Below are positions 43,970 to 56,629 of a stretch of 64,000 nt of DNA, piece after piece (within the stretch, counting starts at the first letter, position 1; every line of letters starts with the position of its first letter). The stretch is from NCBI GenBank assembly GCA_022376515.1, contig WTXI01000011.1:124001-188000 (forward strand), given 5' to 3'. Source of the DNA: Lactifluus volemus. Taxonomy: Eukaryota > Basidiomycota > Agaricomycetes > Russulales > Russulaceae. The position numbers and the translations under genes were made by a program. The notes below the pieces were generated by a model. That model had not been told where the DNA came from. It did not search any database and saw only the letters and a list, made by a program, of their open reading frames with translations.

Positions 43970-46366
43970 TCAACAGAACTTCCACATGCGTACAGAATCA
44001 CTATGTAAGCCCGTCAGTGAAGGGAGGAGGGGAATGGCAGCCAGGAGAGACCTACATTCTGAATGATCGGTCGTCATCGTCGCTTGGCCAAGTGGCGCTC
44101 CAGGTACTCTGCTGGCTGGCAAAATCCCGCATAGCAGAAGCCGAGCCATCGAACCAAGGCTTGCCGCCCACTTTATCTGGGAACCAACCGCTCGTCCCAC
44201 CGACTGCGAGATCGAGAATCAGATAGAACTCTGTATGAAAGAAGTATCGAGTCAGTATAGATATCACAGTGCACGCTACGGAAGAACGTACGCTGGTCGA
44301 AAGGAGCCGAGTTGGTCGCGTTTTTCACCGTTGCCGTCGTCCAGGGATTCGGAACGTCGATTTCTTCGGCACGATTGTTGAGCGCCGTGAGCGGGAAATT
44401 GCCTCGCTTCCAGAAAAAGCCACCGTTGCTCTGCTGCTTGCGGTTTATTTGAAGTTCGACCATGTTCCTCAGTCGAGAGTCAACGTAAATCTTGATGAAG
44501 TTTTCAGTCCATTCAAGCGTGTAGGTGTGGAAACCTTGCGCATAGTTGGTCCGCTTGAGCGACTGCCAGCCAAACAAGCGCGCAACAACATTCGACAGTG
44601 GACCCCAGTTCAGGGATGAACGGACAAAGTTTATGCCCTGTCCAGGGTATGAGGGGCATTCCCACGGGCCTCCATGATCTGTGTAAGCATTTGTGTCACC
44701 GTTAAATAATGAGTTGACTTTGAGCGAGACGCACGTCAATCTCGCCACTAAGGGGCCAGGGACCATAAACCGAGTCGACAGGGGCCATCCATATCGCAGG
44801 CCAGAGCCAGTCTCCACGCGGAAGTTTTGCGATGACTTCCACTTTCCCGTAACGAATGCTGTGACTTCCCTTGGTATTGAGGCGGGCACTCATCACGGGG
44901 GGGATAGTCGCGCCAGTCTTATCACTGGAGGAAGCGGAGCAAGCCGAAATATTGGTCTTGGCGGTTGTGCAACCCTGAAGCGTGTAGTTGCCTCCGTTGA
45001 ATATGAGCTGAGGGTTCGACAACGCATTGGAAGTGAGAGTCGGCTTGATGTACAGTTGACCGTTGCGCACGAACGAGTTGTCGGACAGAGCGGTGGCCAT
45101 CTCGAATTCGCCGTTCCTGTAAGCAGAAATAGACATGATAGTTTCATCTCCAAAAACAGGGTAGTTACATACCCAAACCCGCTCATCTCTACATCGCGCG
45201 TCCAAGTGCCGCCGTTATCGACGTCGAATTGGTCAAAGTTATCCTCCATGACTAGACAAAGCTGATGGGGATCGATCATTGTCTTCCCTGCGTCCCTGTA
45301 CCCATCCCAGCAGAGGAAACCAGCAATGCAGGCACCAAGGAAGAGCATGAGTAGAGAAATCCAACGACTAGCGCGAGTACGTCTATCTGGAGGTTCGTTA
45401 AGCCATGGCTTGTCTTCCTTTGTGAGCTTCTCAGTGAGCAACGTGGATGCGCGAGGTGCCTTGAAAAGGACTGATGCAGCATACGGAAGGTTAGCGGCAG
45501 GGGGAGCGTTGGGAGCGTTAATCACGTGAGAGGGTGGGAACCACGCGGATGACCGCCGAGAAGCGGGGCTCAAGAAGGGAGCGCGAAATGACTGTCCAGC
45601 AGATGAACCAGGTGTAGGTGATTCATCGTTGCTGCGAGATGGATGAGAACCATTGTTTTGGGCCATGAAGGGAGGATGAGGAGGTGAGAGATCGTGGTCC
45701 GCCCAAGAACCGCCTTCCGGACTGGCACGGTACGAGGTATGGGAGAAGAGGCCTGGACAGGGCGGCGGGGAGGGAAGGCGACTACCGAGCCGAAACCTGC
45801 ACGGAGGGACTCGACTGAAGAGCGTCGAGATTGGTAACCCAAGCCGGGTATAGAAAGGCCAGGGTCTGGATTGCCTGGATAGGCCTGGAAAGGGAAATGA
45901 AAGGCAGAGGGAGGAGCTCGGATGGATTTTTGCATGTTCGTTGCGTCAAGTGGTGGAGTGCCATTGTCATTAGAATTAAGTGCATCAGGGTGCATCTGTG
46001 TCGGACCAGCAGAGGGTGTAGAACAACGGGAAGACTCTGCAGACGCGAACTTGGACCCAATTGACTGACTACGGACACGAGATGGGAGGCTAGTGGTACG
46101 TGCGGGGCCTTCTGTGGGAGTAGGGGCACGCCAAGAGTCGGAAGGAGGGATTCCGGTGGTGCGACGTCTCTAGATGATATTGCAGACCAAGAGCGTCTGT
46201 CTCGTGCATTGGAAAGAAGGGACGGGCGAGTAGGAGGAGGAGGGTAAAGGGAAGAGGAAGACCTTGGAGAGGTCAATAGACCGGCCTGGCTTGAAGAAAC
46301 ATTCGACTCTGCGTCTGAGCCACTGGCGGTGGTACCTCTGCGGTGCGGTCTAGGAGGAAGGGACAT
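43970..46366 (-). CDS. KRE6: Beta-1,6-glucan synthesis protein, KRE6/SKN1 family (GH16 fold)
   Basis: Kre6/Skn1 proteins are type II membrane proteins of the secretory pathway needed for beta-1,6-glucan in the cell wall. A long serine/proline-rich cytosolic N-terminus (MSLPPRPHRRGTTASGSDAE...) precedes a single membrane segment, RWISLLMLFLGACIAGFLCW (about 45305-45365). The luminal GH16-like domain follows: VMEDNFDQFDVDNGGTWTRD, NGQLYIKPTL, GKVEVIAKLPRGDWLWPAIW, the catalytic-type GEIDV, HTYTLEWTENFIKIYVDSRL and FYLILDLAVGGTSGWFPD. A last intron leads to DSVRMWKFC and the TGA at 43970-43972. Two one-base deletions in the N-terminal tail, near 46138-46142 and 45711-45714, need repair to connect SLLP to DSWRAPTP and RK to GSWADHDLSPP. 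The start ATG at 46366 is divergent from the GT2 gene. Confidence 0.88.
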
Positions 46367-47370
46367 GACCTACCGCATGTTCGAAATGGTCTACCGCGCT
46401 CATTTATTGAGTCGTCATACAGTACACAACTTTTTTCTTTTCTTTCGTTCAAACCTGTAATCAGACCCCCAGAGACCCTAATCTTAGTCTCCTCGCTCCT
46501 TAATCAGCGGCGCCCGCCTCGTGTCTTCCATTTCGGTTCTAAATGGATGGTTGATTTGCTATTTCAAAATAACGACTATCCACTCCCGTCCAGTACAGTA
46601 GTAAATGGTAGTCCCACTATCCCGCTACACTCTTCTTATTCCCTGAGTTGCTCCACCGATACTCACAGACATGGTCCACGATATGTCCACGATAAACTCC
46701 GCGTATGTTCATGCGGTACCCTTGTCGGTAGTCATGCTGTTCTGTTCCCAACCTGTCATGGCCATATCGCTCCTCAGGATCTGTCGGTTCCAGGGTGGAC
46801 GCTAATCTAACTTTGGATGGCACAAGAGGTCGCAATCTGTGTCACTCCAAGCGCTCTTATATGAAATTAATGTCACTTGCTAGCCGTAGCAACTTGGAAA
46901 CAAGGCTCCTGCCAGCCAAAGCTTGAAGTATTGGGAGCACGGTGATCCGACAGCGAACCGTGTACAATTATCTTTCTCCAGGGGGAATCAGTTTTGACGT
47001 TTCCAGACATTTTTGTTCTCATAGTGCCCTGGCCATAGCTGCCGCGTGCCGATGGCAATAGCCGTTGGGACCCCGGGGACTTGTTGTCTTACATTCACCG
47101 TTCACAAGTGGCTCCTCATTCACATCGGACTGCCCCGACGAGTCGAGTGACAAGTCAAGTTCCTGTTCCTAAATGAGATATCTGTATTGGCCTGCTAGCC
47201 AACAGCATGGCGCTCTCAGGGCGTCCTACACTGTCCGATGGTTTGTCGTAAAAGGGTCGTACCCTTCGATGTAAGTTCATTTCTTAGCTTGACCCCTCTT
47301 CCCCCTCCGTTGACCCTCCCCAAAGGGGACCCCTTCTCTCGAACACGTAGGCCATCCTGGGTTAGGCGCT
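46367..47370. other. Divergent intergenic region (KRE6-like / GT2)
   Basis: About 1.0 kb between two divergent cell-wall/glycan genes, holding both promoters. A CT-rich block lies just upstream of the GT2 start (about 47285-47345: runs of CCCTCTTCCCCCTCC type), a common fungal promoter feature. No gene is supported. Confidence 0.5.
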
Positions 47371-50300
47371 ATGGATTATGACCGTTATGACGCGCTACTA
47401 CACTACATCTTCAAGCAAACCCAGGGTGATGCCTGGTTCCGCCCCGACGCGCGCGACATTTCAGCTGGCGTCTGTCTACGTGATGATACAGGCTCTTACC
47501 GTGTTTTCCCGTATGAGGACCTTGCTTTGGAGCCTTTCGAGTGTGCCGTACGCGCAATGGACTTGATCGTCGCCGTCAAGGTCCGTAGCGCAGTTGCCCA
47601 TGCCGCTATTAGTGAACTGTGAGTTTCGCTTTCTCTCTTTCCTTTCCTAACCTGGCGGAGGCCTCTGCAACGCGTGCGTCGAGAGATGGGGAGGGGGAGA
47701 ACGCCCCGCAGCAGGCTCTTGTAACATCATGTTCGGTTGAGACGTCTCTCGTTCTTGAAAAGCAACTGCCTTGCCTCCTGCCTTCCCATCTCATTCATGT
47801 CGTGGCGCCCTTTGTTCGTGATCGGAAATTACCTGACGTGGGATTCGAAGCCACAAGAAGGGCGGTTGACAACGGGCTTCTCAGTGATAATGACATCTGA
47901 GGCATCTAGGCGCTCCGGAGATAGGAGCCGATGTGAAGTGAGAGACCAGCGCAGCGCAGTCTGGACGCGGTTAGGGTCTAGCCAGTGCCAACTGCCTTAT
48001 CGTTGGTGACGGCGCAGTGGGGATAGATATCTCCATAGATGGGACTGCCATTCCCTTATCTTCCTCTCCTCCTCATTGTCTCCTTTTTACTAATTTTTGC
48101 TTTTCATGAACCAGTGGACCCGACGAGAAGAGCGTTTATCTGGATGTGAATACGCGAATCCAGATCGTCGACACTATGATGCTGCTGCCACAGGCTGAAA
48201 AAGAGCAAAATGCGGCATTTATTGTGAGAGCTCATGACGTAATCTCTTCATCCATCTATCCGTGGTAACTTTTTGACATATCTAGCGTGATGAGCGAGTT
48301 CTGGTAGTATGGGCTGACGGACCAGATACGATCATACCGACTTGTAACGACTTTGAAGACCGTCTAATTAAGCTTCTCTGGCGCGCCCGACCGGGATTCG
48401 GCACAAGCCCGACCCCCTCAAGAGCCTATGCTGATTCTACCTCTAGGCTGTCCACAGCGCTCAGCGATACTCGCCTGCCATCGGACGGAGCCCTGATGTG
48501 ACTGGGGAAGACATCGGGAGGACTCCGGCTAGAGCTTCCAACGCACCGCAAGTAGTGCGCACCACGAGGCGTCGGTGGTACGGAAAACGAGTGATCGAAG
48601 AGAAGCAGCACTTGGATCCTGGAGATGAACCCGAGCTTGGGTTCATGCCCGAGAGGCGGCCTGCAGTCCTTCTCGCTCCACTCTATAACGGCATGGCTGC
48701 TGGCCTTTCGCTCAGTGAGCATTTTCACTTCATTTACGCCCCACATCTTTTTAAACCCTTTCTACTGCCGCAGTTTTCGCAGGAAATGGCGTCAGTGAGT
48801 ACCCGAATTCGAGCCCGCCTCGAATACCTTCTGATCCCTCAATACAGAGACTTTGCTGGTCGAATGGCGCCAAGATGGAAAGTACTCGCACTTTATACTT
48901 TGCGTGTGCCTCCCTTTCCTCTTCTGCGTATCGCTAGTGCGTCCTTGGCTATCACCTCGATTGCTTGGAATCACTAAAATGGGCTACCAGTTTTTTACCC
49001 TGCAACTTATCCAGAATGTCGCGATGGCGCTTGGTCCTATTGTTCAATACCGCCAAAATTCAAAGTATTACTCGGCGCATGCACCACGTCCCAATAAACA
49101 AGTCGATAGCAATCTCCCGCACATCACCATTCAGATGCCCGTATACAAGGAAGGCTTAGAGGCTGTGCTGTGCGTTCCTTTCGATTTTATACCTTCGTCT
49201 CCTCAAACTGTTTGTCATTCTCTGGTCTAGCGCCCCATCGATTGCGTCATTGAAGAAGGCGATGCAGACCTACGCACGCCAAGGGGGAAAGTCCAATATC
49301 TTCATCAACGATGATGGCTTACGGGTACATCTTCTACGCTTTGGATGAAAGTTTTCTCAATCTTAACTTTTTCATGGGACAGATGCTCCCTGAGAGCGAG
49401 CGCGCTGCACGCCTTGCCTTCTATGAGGCTAATGGCATTGGGTGGGTCGCACGGCCTCCCGAGGGTGAACAAAGCGCAAATAGTGATGGCACCAAATACG
49501 CACGTGCCGGCCGCTTCAAGAAGGCCTCAAACATGAACTATGGATTGGCACTCTCCCGAAAGGCCGAGCGACACCTCAGGGACATGGCTGCGGAAGGGGA
49601 GACTGGTCCTGCGACGAGTTCACGTGCCTCGTTCTCTGGTGAAGGCTCTGGGTTGAGCGAGAGTGATCAGGCGCTCCCGGCCTCGCTCGAGGAACGTGCC
49701 CTTGTACGTGCCGTCGAAGAGACGTGGGAAGAGAGTGGCAAGCGCTGGAAACCATGGGCGAAAAATGGTCAAGCCTGCCGCATTGGCGAGATCGTTCTTC
49801 TCGTCGACTCTGACACTCTTGTGCCTGAGGTCGGGCTACCACCCCTTAAATCTCTATTACGTTCTGACGTCGACTTTCACAGGACTGCTTGCGGGATGCC
49901 GCCCGGGAGATGGCGGAATGTCCAACCGTCGCGATCATTCAACATGAGTCTGGTAAGGCTTTGTAATCAAGGTTTCGAATCGCGCTCACCATCGTATGAA
50001 GATGTGATGCAGGTCGCACACCATTATTTCGAGAATGGAATTGCTTACTTCACGCGCCGTATCAATAAAACCATTTCCCTAAGTGCGTCTCAAAAGTCAT
50101 CGCAGACATGAGAATCTTATGGCCCTTTTGTCATAGCTTGTTCTAATGGAGAAGTTGCCCCGTTCGTTGGTCATAATGCGTACGTCAAACTTTCATGAGG
50201 CTAAGCTGGCCACGCTGATATTCGGTTTGGGGTCCCATGCAGCTTCCTGAGGTGGCAGGCCGTTCAGGATGCCGCTTTTATCGACCGTGACGGCAAGGAG

Positions 50301-51654
50301 AAGATATGGTCCGAGTCTCATGTCTCTGAGGATTTCGACCTGTCCATGCGACTCCAGATGCGTGGTTACATCATCAGATGGGCCACGTACTCCAAGGGCG
50401 CATTCAAGGAGGGTGTTTCCCTCACTGTCGATGACGAGCTCAACCGCTGGCAGAAATATTCCTACGGTGAGTTCTTGATGCTCTTCTACTGCTTTAATCG
50501 ATGACGGATGAATGCGCAGGCTGTAACGAGTTCGTGGATATGTTTGTTCATTTGTCGTCACGTACTAACTGTAACAAGGTTGTTATTCAATCCGCTAGTG
50601 CAATGGTGGCGTCGGGGACCGATCGCATACGAGATTCGCAAATTTTTGTGGTCCAAGGCACCGTTTCATTACAAGATATCCATGCTTGCCTGTGAGTTTG
50701 GTTACTTCCCATCCATTTGTCCGCTGACAACATACCTTATTTGCATACAGACATGTTCTCGTACTGTGAGATTTGGCGTTTTTGTTACGAGGTGTATGAG
50801 ACTTACCGTGTGTTTTCAACTCAGATGGTATCGCCGCGTCCATCACAATTGCTGTCATCAACTACGTTCTACTCGGCTTCCAGTTTCCCGTCGATGCCTT
50901 CTATTTGCACAGTTTCGAGATTTTCCTGGCAACATCGGTCGTTTTCTTCGGTACAGGAAATGTAGGCTTCACACTTCTTGAGTATCGACTCGGAGAGAAA
51001 GATCTGGTGTGTTGAATCTGATCCTTGTCTCTGTCCTCGTATGTTAATGGTGACATTAAGCTGACATCGCTCTTGACAAACCTATCGTGGATTCCGTTCC
51101 TGTGAGTTGTCTTGGCCCCTTGGTATAATCCGAGTCTAATCTATTTTTCCCCTCCAGCTTCTTCTTCTTTGGTGGTTTGAGCATCCACATGACCCAAGCT
51201 ATTCTTGCACACCTGTTCTCCTACAATATGACATGGGGGGCAACAAGGAAAGAAGTCGAAATCTCCAACTTTTTTAAGGAAGTTCCCAAAATTATGAAAC
51301 GGTACGTGACTTCCTTGGCATTTCGTACCCTATATCCTGAATGCGTATCAACGTAAACCAGATTTTGGTTCTCCATGCTCGTCTCCGTTGTGATTATCGG
51401 TGGTATGATTGTTTGTGCAACACCCTTCGTACCACTCGCTTGGCGGGTTGACGGTACTGCCTGGGCAGTTATTTTACCGCTCGCGTACGGCATTTTATGT
51501 CTTGCGGGAAGCCAGTGGCTAATTCCTTTCATTCAGTATCGTCGCTGGCTGTCATATCCTGTTTCCTGTAAGTCCCTCCCAGTTTGACGATGTTTCAAGC
51601 TCACTCTGTCAATAGATTGTCCTCAACCCCTGGTTGATGATCTTTTCATACTAA
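47371..51654 (+). CDS. Membrane glycosyltransferase, family GT2
   Basis: Processive-type GT2 enzymes build polysaccharides or glycans from nucleotide sugars at a membrane. The N-terminal cytosolic part (MDYDRYDALLHYIFKQTQGD) is not recognised. A membrane pair (FILCVCLPFLFCVSL, then FFTLQLIQNVAMALG) leads to the catalytic domain: ITIQMPVYKEGLEAVL, NIFINDDGL, the DxD-type VLLVDSDTLVPE (about 49800), WSESHVSEDFDLSMRLQMRG (acid base, about 50310-50360) and the RxxRW-like ELNRWQKYSYG. Five or six C-terminal membrane segments follow, including AASITIAVINYVLLGFQF and MLVSVVIIGGMIVCATPF. The likely end is VLNPWLMIFSY at 51652-51654. About twelve introns are short except the first (47619-48114, 496 nt). 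One base appears to be missing near 48464, and the last exon join is not clean. The product polysaccharide cannot be inferred. Confidence 0.8.
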
Positions 51655-53836
51655 ACGGGGGGGACCTGTTTGGACAGTCCCTTGGATTTGACTGCGGACA
51701 TCATGTTCTCGTATTATCCCATTCTCGTTGGGGATGTTTAGCTACCGCATTTTCTCTCTCCACTAGCATTTAGATTACATGACTGAGATGTTTGATATTT
51801 TCGTGCTGACGATGATGTGATGGACTCGATGCTCTAGTATACATTAACAATACCCAGAATCGTCATATCTGTAACCCAATGTCAATGTGCAATCAGGGGC
51901 ATACATCCAGCACATGTAGTCTCGGTCCCGGCTCTCAAACAACGAACTCAAGTGTTGGAGCTGATGGTAGCGTTACAGCGTGTCAGACAGGATCTCGAGG
52001 CATCTATCTAGGCATTGACCGCAAAGCTGCGATGGCTCAAGTAATCGATTGGCAGACTTATTGAAGGATGAATATGATTGCTGCAGAACGTGAGAGCTAC
52101 ATGCGGTTGCCAGTGGAAGCGGCACGAAAGGCACTAATCACTTAACAGCGATTTCACGCCTCCTAAACTGGCCAATCTGTTCACAGGTCAGTGATAGCGT
52201 TCTGCCCAGCGGAGGTCAAAGATAGACGAAACTGGTTCCCTTTTGCGAAGCGTGAATGGACAACACGACACAATGCGGACAGCACGTTGTACTCAATCTC
52301 GTCTAAGATACACTCATATGATCCCTAACCCGTATGTCAATCTCCCATGCCTGGTGTCCCCCGCTGTTAATCATTACTACAGTTCAGGTGCTCAATTCTC
52401 CAGATACGGCACATCAGCCGCGAACGGGTAACCTGAACACATTTGAGCTCGCTCTGTACCAGGTGACTGGTACCCACCTTCAAGTCCATGCTCTGAGAAT
52501 ACTAACCGCTTTCCCCTGCCAGTGCTCAGGCCTTGAGATGGGGAAGGTTGCGCGACCTGGGAGGCCTCAGGGCGCACAACCTTCCCAATATCAAGACTCC
52601 TCGGCGTAGACGCCGAGCGAGATAAACGCAAGTGCTGCATTTTACTGACTATTGTTGCGGAAATGGCGGCTAACAGAGCCTCAACCGATGATGTCTTGAA
52701 GCTCGGGAGGTGGATCTTCGAGAGAGAAATATGAACATGTCCGTGGCTGCAACGTAATCCGAACTTCGGACAGAAACGTCGACGAGTTTGCGTTCGAAAT
52801 CATCAAAGACGTGTTCAGAAAGAGCGCGCTATGAGAGTGATCAGCGCGGGTGATGACTGTACAACACGACTTCACCGTTGTTTCAGAGGACATGGAGGGA
52901 AGAGTCCAACGGGCTGCAACTCCATAAGAAGACGATCAGGACTAGGATGGAGCGGATGCAACCACGACACAACGGTCCATAGGGAAGCGAGTAAGCAGGT
53001 ACGCAATTCTGCCATTGACTCACATACTGCCATTGATGTCCCAATCTCCTTCATGGGTTCCCTCAGGGGCCGATGGTGTGTGGGCGGATGGATAAGTGAA
53101 CGATGGATAATAAGAAAATAGTTTTTGCGGACCTCGAATCAGATCTCAGGATTTATAATATATCCCGCGGTCCCCGGGTCACGTATTTGCGGCGTGACAT
53201 CGGGTCAACGTACCCGGTCACGGCCCGGAGCAGGCGAGCTTCTTGACAAGCAGAGCCGCAAGTTGCATATAACTTGGCTGTGGAGAGTAACTTAACTGTT
53301 GAACAATCTTGTCATTATTTCAGCTTGCTTAGAAACACTGGCAACTTTTAAACATCCGCATCACTCATCTGCGTTACTTTATTCTGATCATGATGTTATA
53401 GCGTTTGTGGGCACTAATTCACAGTTGCGACGAACATTGAAATTTAAGGCAACTCCTCGGCATCCGCAACCCAAGATACAATGATATTATGACGGCGACT
53501 CTATCCCGCGACATCACACTTACATATTGTGTCATCATTGATGGGAACCAGGAGAAGCGATGACCAGCTTAGGGCACGGCCTATCTCAGGCTATCTGCCC
53601 GTTGAAAATGAGGCACTTCTCGTGCTATATACGCCAGCCGGCCGCTACCCAAGGCTCACATTGACGCACCCGAACAAAAAAAAAATAAAGTACGCCGTTG
53701 TCAGGAGGATATCCATTTCAGATTTTCTCATATATTTCAGCCATTGTAGCATGACCTACCTTATTTCTTTTTGCCCGATTTGCCTCGCCTCTGATCCTGA
53801 AGGCGAAGCAGCCAACTCAATCCTTCTGTTTCCTCA
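51655..53836. other. Intergenic stretch, no supported gene
   Basis: About 2.2 kb. It contains a 64-nt imperfect hairpin (52532-52595) and a GC-rich palindromic patch (53160-53235, CCCGGGTCACG and CGGTCACGGCCCGG type). A 70-codon minus-strand frame at 52681-52893 and overlapping frames in the same place give equally plausible peptides, so I do not call one. No transposase or reverse transcriptase motif is visible. Confidence 0.45.
52532..52595. repeat. Imperfect inverted repeat (28-nt arms, 8-nt loop)
   Basis: The left arm 52532-52559 and right arm 52568-52595 match in about 24 of 28 positions as reverse complements, with core GGGAAGGTTG against CAACCTTCCC and an 8-nt spacer. It would fold as a stable hairpin in RNA or DNA. 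It could be a remnant of a small inverted-repeat element or a small-RNA precursor; nothing adjacent decides between them. Confidence 0.75.
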
Positions 53837-56068
53837 ATGTCTGGCTTTCACTCCTTTGCCAGCTCTTCTGCACAACATCCCAAGTTTAACGTCTCTCTCT
53901 TTGTCTTTCGGATCGATCTTCTGTTGGGTTTCATTTTTGCCCTCTACGTTCTCTCGACTCTCCCTCGTGCTCTCGTATACTGGTTTCACCCCTCCGAATC
54001 TCTCAATGGGACTTTCCTGCGCTCCGGTGCCAGTGGGCGGCGCGTTCCGACAGAAAGAAGAAATAATACTTCCACGTTCAGCCATGTTGAACTGTTACGC
54101 TCCGCAGTTTCCAGTCCTTGTGGCAGCGTACGCGCGCTCATTGGGACGTCGGGAAACGACAATCATCAAGTATCTATAGTCCCCCGATCATACCACGCGC
54201 TCGTAGCTCCCGGAAGCCGCCTCTTTGCGTTCCCCGCTGGACAACGATCCTTCATCCCTCGCTCGCCTATGCGCTCAACTTTCGCATCTCCCCCGGCTTC
54301 TCCATTGGAAAACTGCTCGTTCTCCTCATTTACAGCGCCGTCATTCTTTACGCTTTCTTATTCCGATCCAATCCGATCACCGATCCCGTTCGCTCGGGAT
54401 GGGTTGTGGTGTCACAAATTCCCATCATCGTAGCTCTGGCTGGGAAGACGAACTGCCTGAGCTGGCTCTGCGGAGTCAGTTACGAGAAGGTATGTATCGA
54501 TTGCGCTTCTCCTGACCTTTGTTATCCTCAAAATCAAGTCTGTAGTTTCAGTATCTCCACCGCTTTTCAGGGCACGTCATCGTCATTTTGGCCAATGTCA
54601 CGCTGTTGGTTATTGTGCGTATTTTCTCAATGACCATCCGCTGAATTTATTCTGTCTGATAGTATATAGATGGACTTTGGATGGGGTCTTACTTCATAAA
54701 CTCAACCGGAATATCATCTATGGACTCTGTGCTGTCGGCGCCATAAACCTTTCATTCGTTTTTAGTCTTTCCTTCGTGCGAAACAGGATGTATAACTTGT
54801 TCTTTGCGATCCATATGATTTGCGGATCAGCCTTGTTGTTTGCCGTAGGCCTTTTCTCAAACCGTTGTTTTCAAAACGCTGATTGCCTCAGGTGTACATG
54901 CACGTCAATTTTTCATTGTACTATATACTGGCCGCAGCGGGCCTGTACGTCTTCGATCACTTCGTTCGCCTTCTCCGGACACGGTACACCACAGCCTGGC
55001 TCACTCCCAAACACGCTCTGAACGGGGGAACGACGCTTGTTCATGTTCCTTCTCTTGGCGCAGGTTGGCGCGCAGGCCAACATGTTCGCGTTCGTCTCGG
55101 CTGGTGGGCGAATTGGTTTGGTCGCACGCGACCGTTCACCATCGCAGCGGGTTCAGGCCGTAGTGGCATGATGCTCTCGATTAAGGCAAACGGGAGGTGG
55201 ACACGTAAATTGCTCAATACGGCCAGTGAAATTGCCAATGCTCAGGCTCATCCCTATATGAGATCTACGAATAGCGAGCTTGGGCTGGCACCGGCACGAA
55301 AGGTCCGTGTTGTTATCGAGGGCCCATATGGTAAGCAATGGGTTTTCCTCGTTACGCAATGACGCTGAGGTGTGAAATGCCTCCAAAGGTGGCCCTGAGT
55401 ACACACTTTACTCTGCGTACTCAGGGGCCGTACTCGTCGCTGGCGGCAGTGGCATTTCATATGTAATGGGCGTACTCGACGACATGCTCCAAAAGCACGC
55501 TAGCGGCAGGAGTCGCTTGCGGATAATCGAGGTCATATGGTCCATCACGGATTCAGGTGAGGGCATGACTTTGTTCCAGTGACCCGGACCACGCGAGCTT
55601 ACGGGTGCTTCCCCCGTCAGATTCTCTCTACTCACTCCTTCCCGCGCTCACGTCGCTCATTCAGCCGCGGCATATCCGGATGTCCCCCTCTCCTCAGATT
55701 TTCTGTCCACTGGACCCGGGTTTCCGCTCGGCCACATCGCATGAAACGCGTTGCGTTGCCACCAGGCATGTACCTCCGCGCAGGACGTCCCGACATTCCT
55801 GAAGCACTGCATAGTGTGATCGCAGGTGTGAACTCTGCGTATCTGAGGCGCCCCAAAGGTAGTTCGGACCGTCCGAATGGCATAGTTATTGGTACGTGCG
55901 GGCCAGTGTCACTCGTGGACGAAGCTGCCCGGGCCGTAGGCCGCGTGAACTGGGTGGACTGGAGAGACGTTGGCGGCGTTGAGACCATTGAAGAGTACGC
56001 TCATTCCTTTCAGCTATCTGGTCGTCATGTACTCAACGAATGTCATTGACAGGGTCTTTGGGCGGTGA
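53837..56068 (+). CDS. Ferric/cupric reductase, transmembrane FRE family
   Basis: FRE reductases use NADPH, FAD and haem to reduce extracellular Fe(III) or Cu(II) before uptake. The N-terminal segment VFRIDLLLGFIFALYVLSTL is the first membrane helix. Further helices are SIGKLLVLLIYSAVILYAFL and VVSQIPIIVALAGKTNCLSW, then the haem-binding YLHRFSGHVIVILANVTL, LSFVFSLSFVRNRMYNLFFA with IHMICGSALLFAV, and VYMHVNFSLYYILAAAGLYV. The FAD site is RTRPFTIAAGSG (about 55125-55160), and the NADPH-binding part has VRVVIEGPYG, AVLVAGGSGISYVMGVL and IVIGTCGP. A final intron (56007-56052) leads to VFGR and the TGA at 56066, the usual family end. One base appears to be missing near 54092. The NAD-domain frame also changes around 55560-55740, across an intron or another error. 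The start at 53837 gives a hydrophobic, signal-anchor-like N-terminus. Confidence 0.85.
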
Positions 56069-56629
56069 TGCCCATGAATATTTCAATTCTTCTCAAAAAG
56101 TTGGTTGCTGGCCAGCCTTTATATTCTGATAATTCCCGGGGTCCGAGTCTCCCTGGACGAGTCGAGCGTTCCTATTATTATTTTAAGTATCGGGCCGTAG
56201 GCGGGTCCCTATAGGCCCGTCCATCTGCAGAGTATTTAGCATGTACATAAAATTGCCTGTGACGGCTGCCTGTTGAAATCCCACAGCTGGGTCCTGATCG
56301 GCACTTCATATACATGCACGCCCATGAGAGGGATGACCGGTCGATGACCGCCGGGTCAGATCAGGTCGCGCAGGGAAAAAAAGGCCATAACACGTACGAC
56401 AACCGATCAACTCTGCAATCTTCGCCTTACCAAGTCATTTTACACTGATCACGTGGCTTCGATTTCATGTGTGACACGCCAACCGAACAAATGGACCGCC
56501 TAACTGCTGGATGAAGATTGAAAATGATAGGAGGATGCGTTCGAAGAGCGCTCGTGCCGTACCCAGTAGTAAAGGCCTCATGCGCTCATGCGCTCTAATG
56601 CAATGGAACAAACCCGACGTTTTACTCAT
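56069..56629. other. Convergent intergenic region
   Basis: About 560 nt downstream of the ferric reductase, facing the end of an unrecognised minus-strand gene. It includes a small imperfect palindrome at about 56193-56220 (CGGGCC...GGCCCG). No gene is supported. Confidence 0.45.

Noticed and set aside
47619..47900. 93-codon open frame starting at the GT2 donor site
   Set aside because: It begins inside the first intron of the GT2 gene, and its start overlaps the splice donor. No recognisable protein features.
53160..53235. GC-rich palindromic patch as a transposon end
   Set aside because: No matching partner, target-site duplication or transposase was found nearby.
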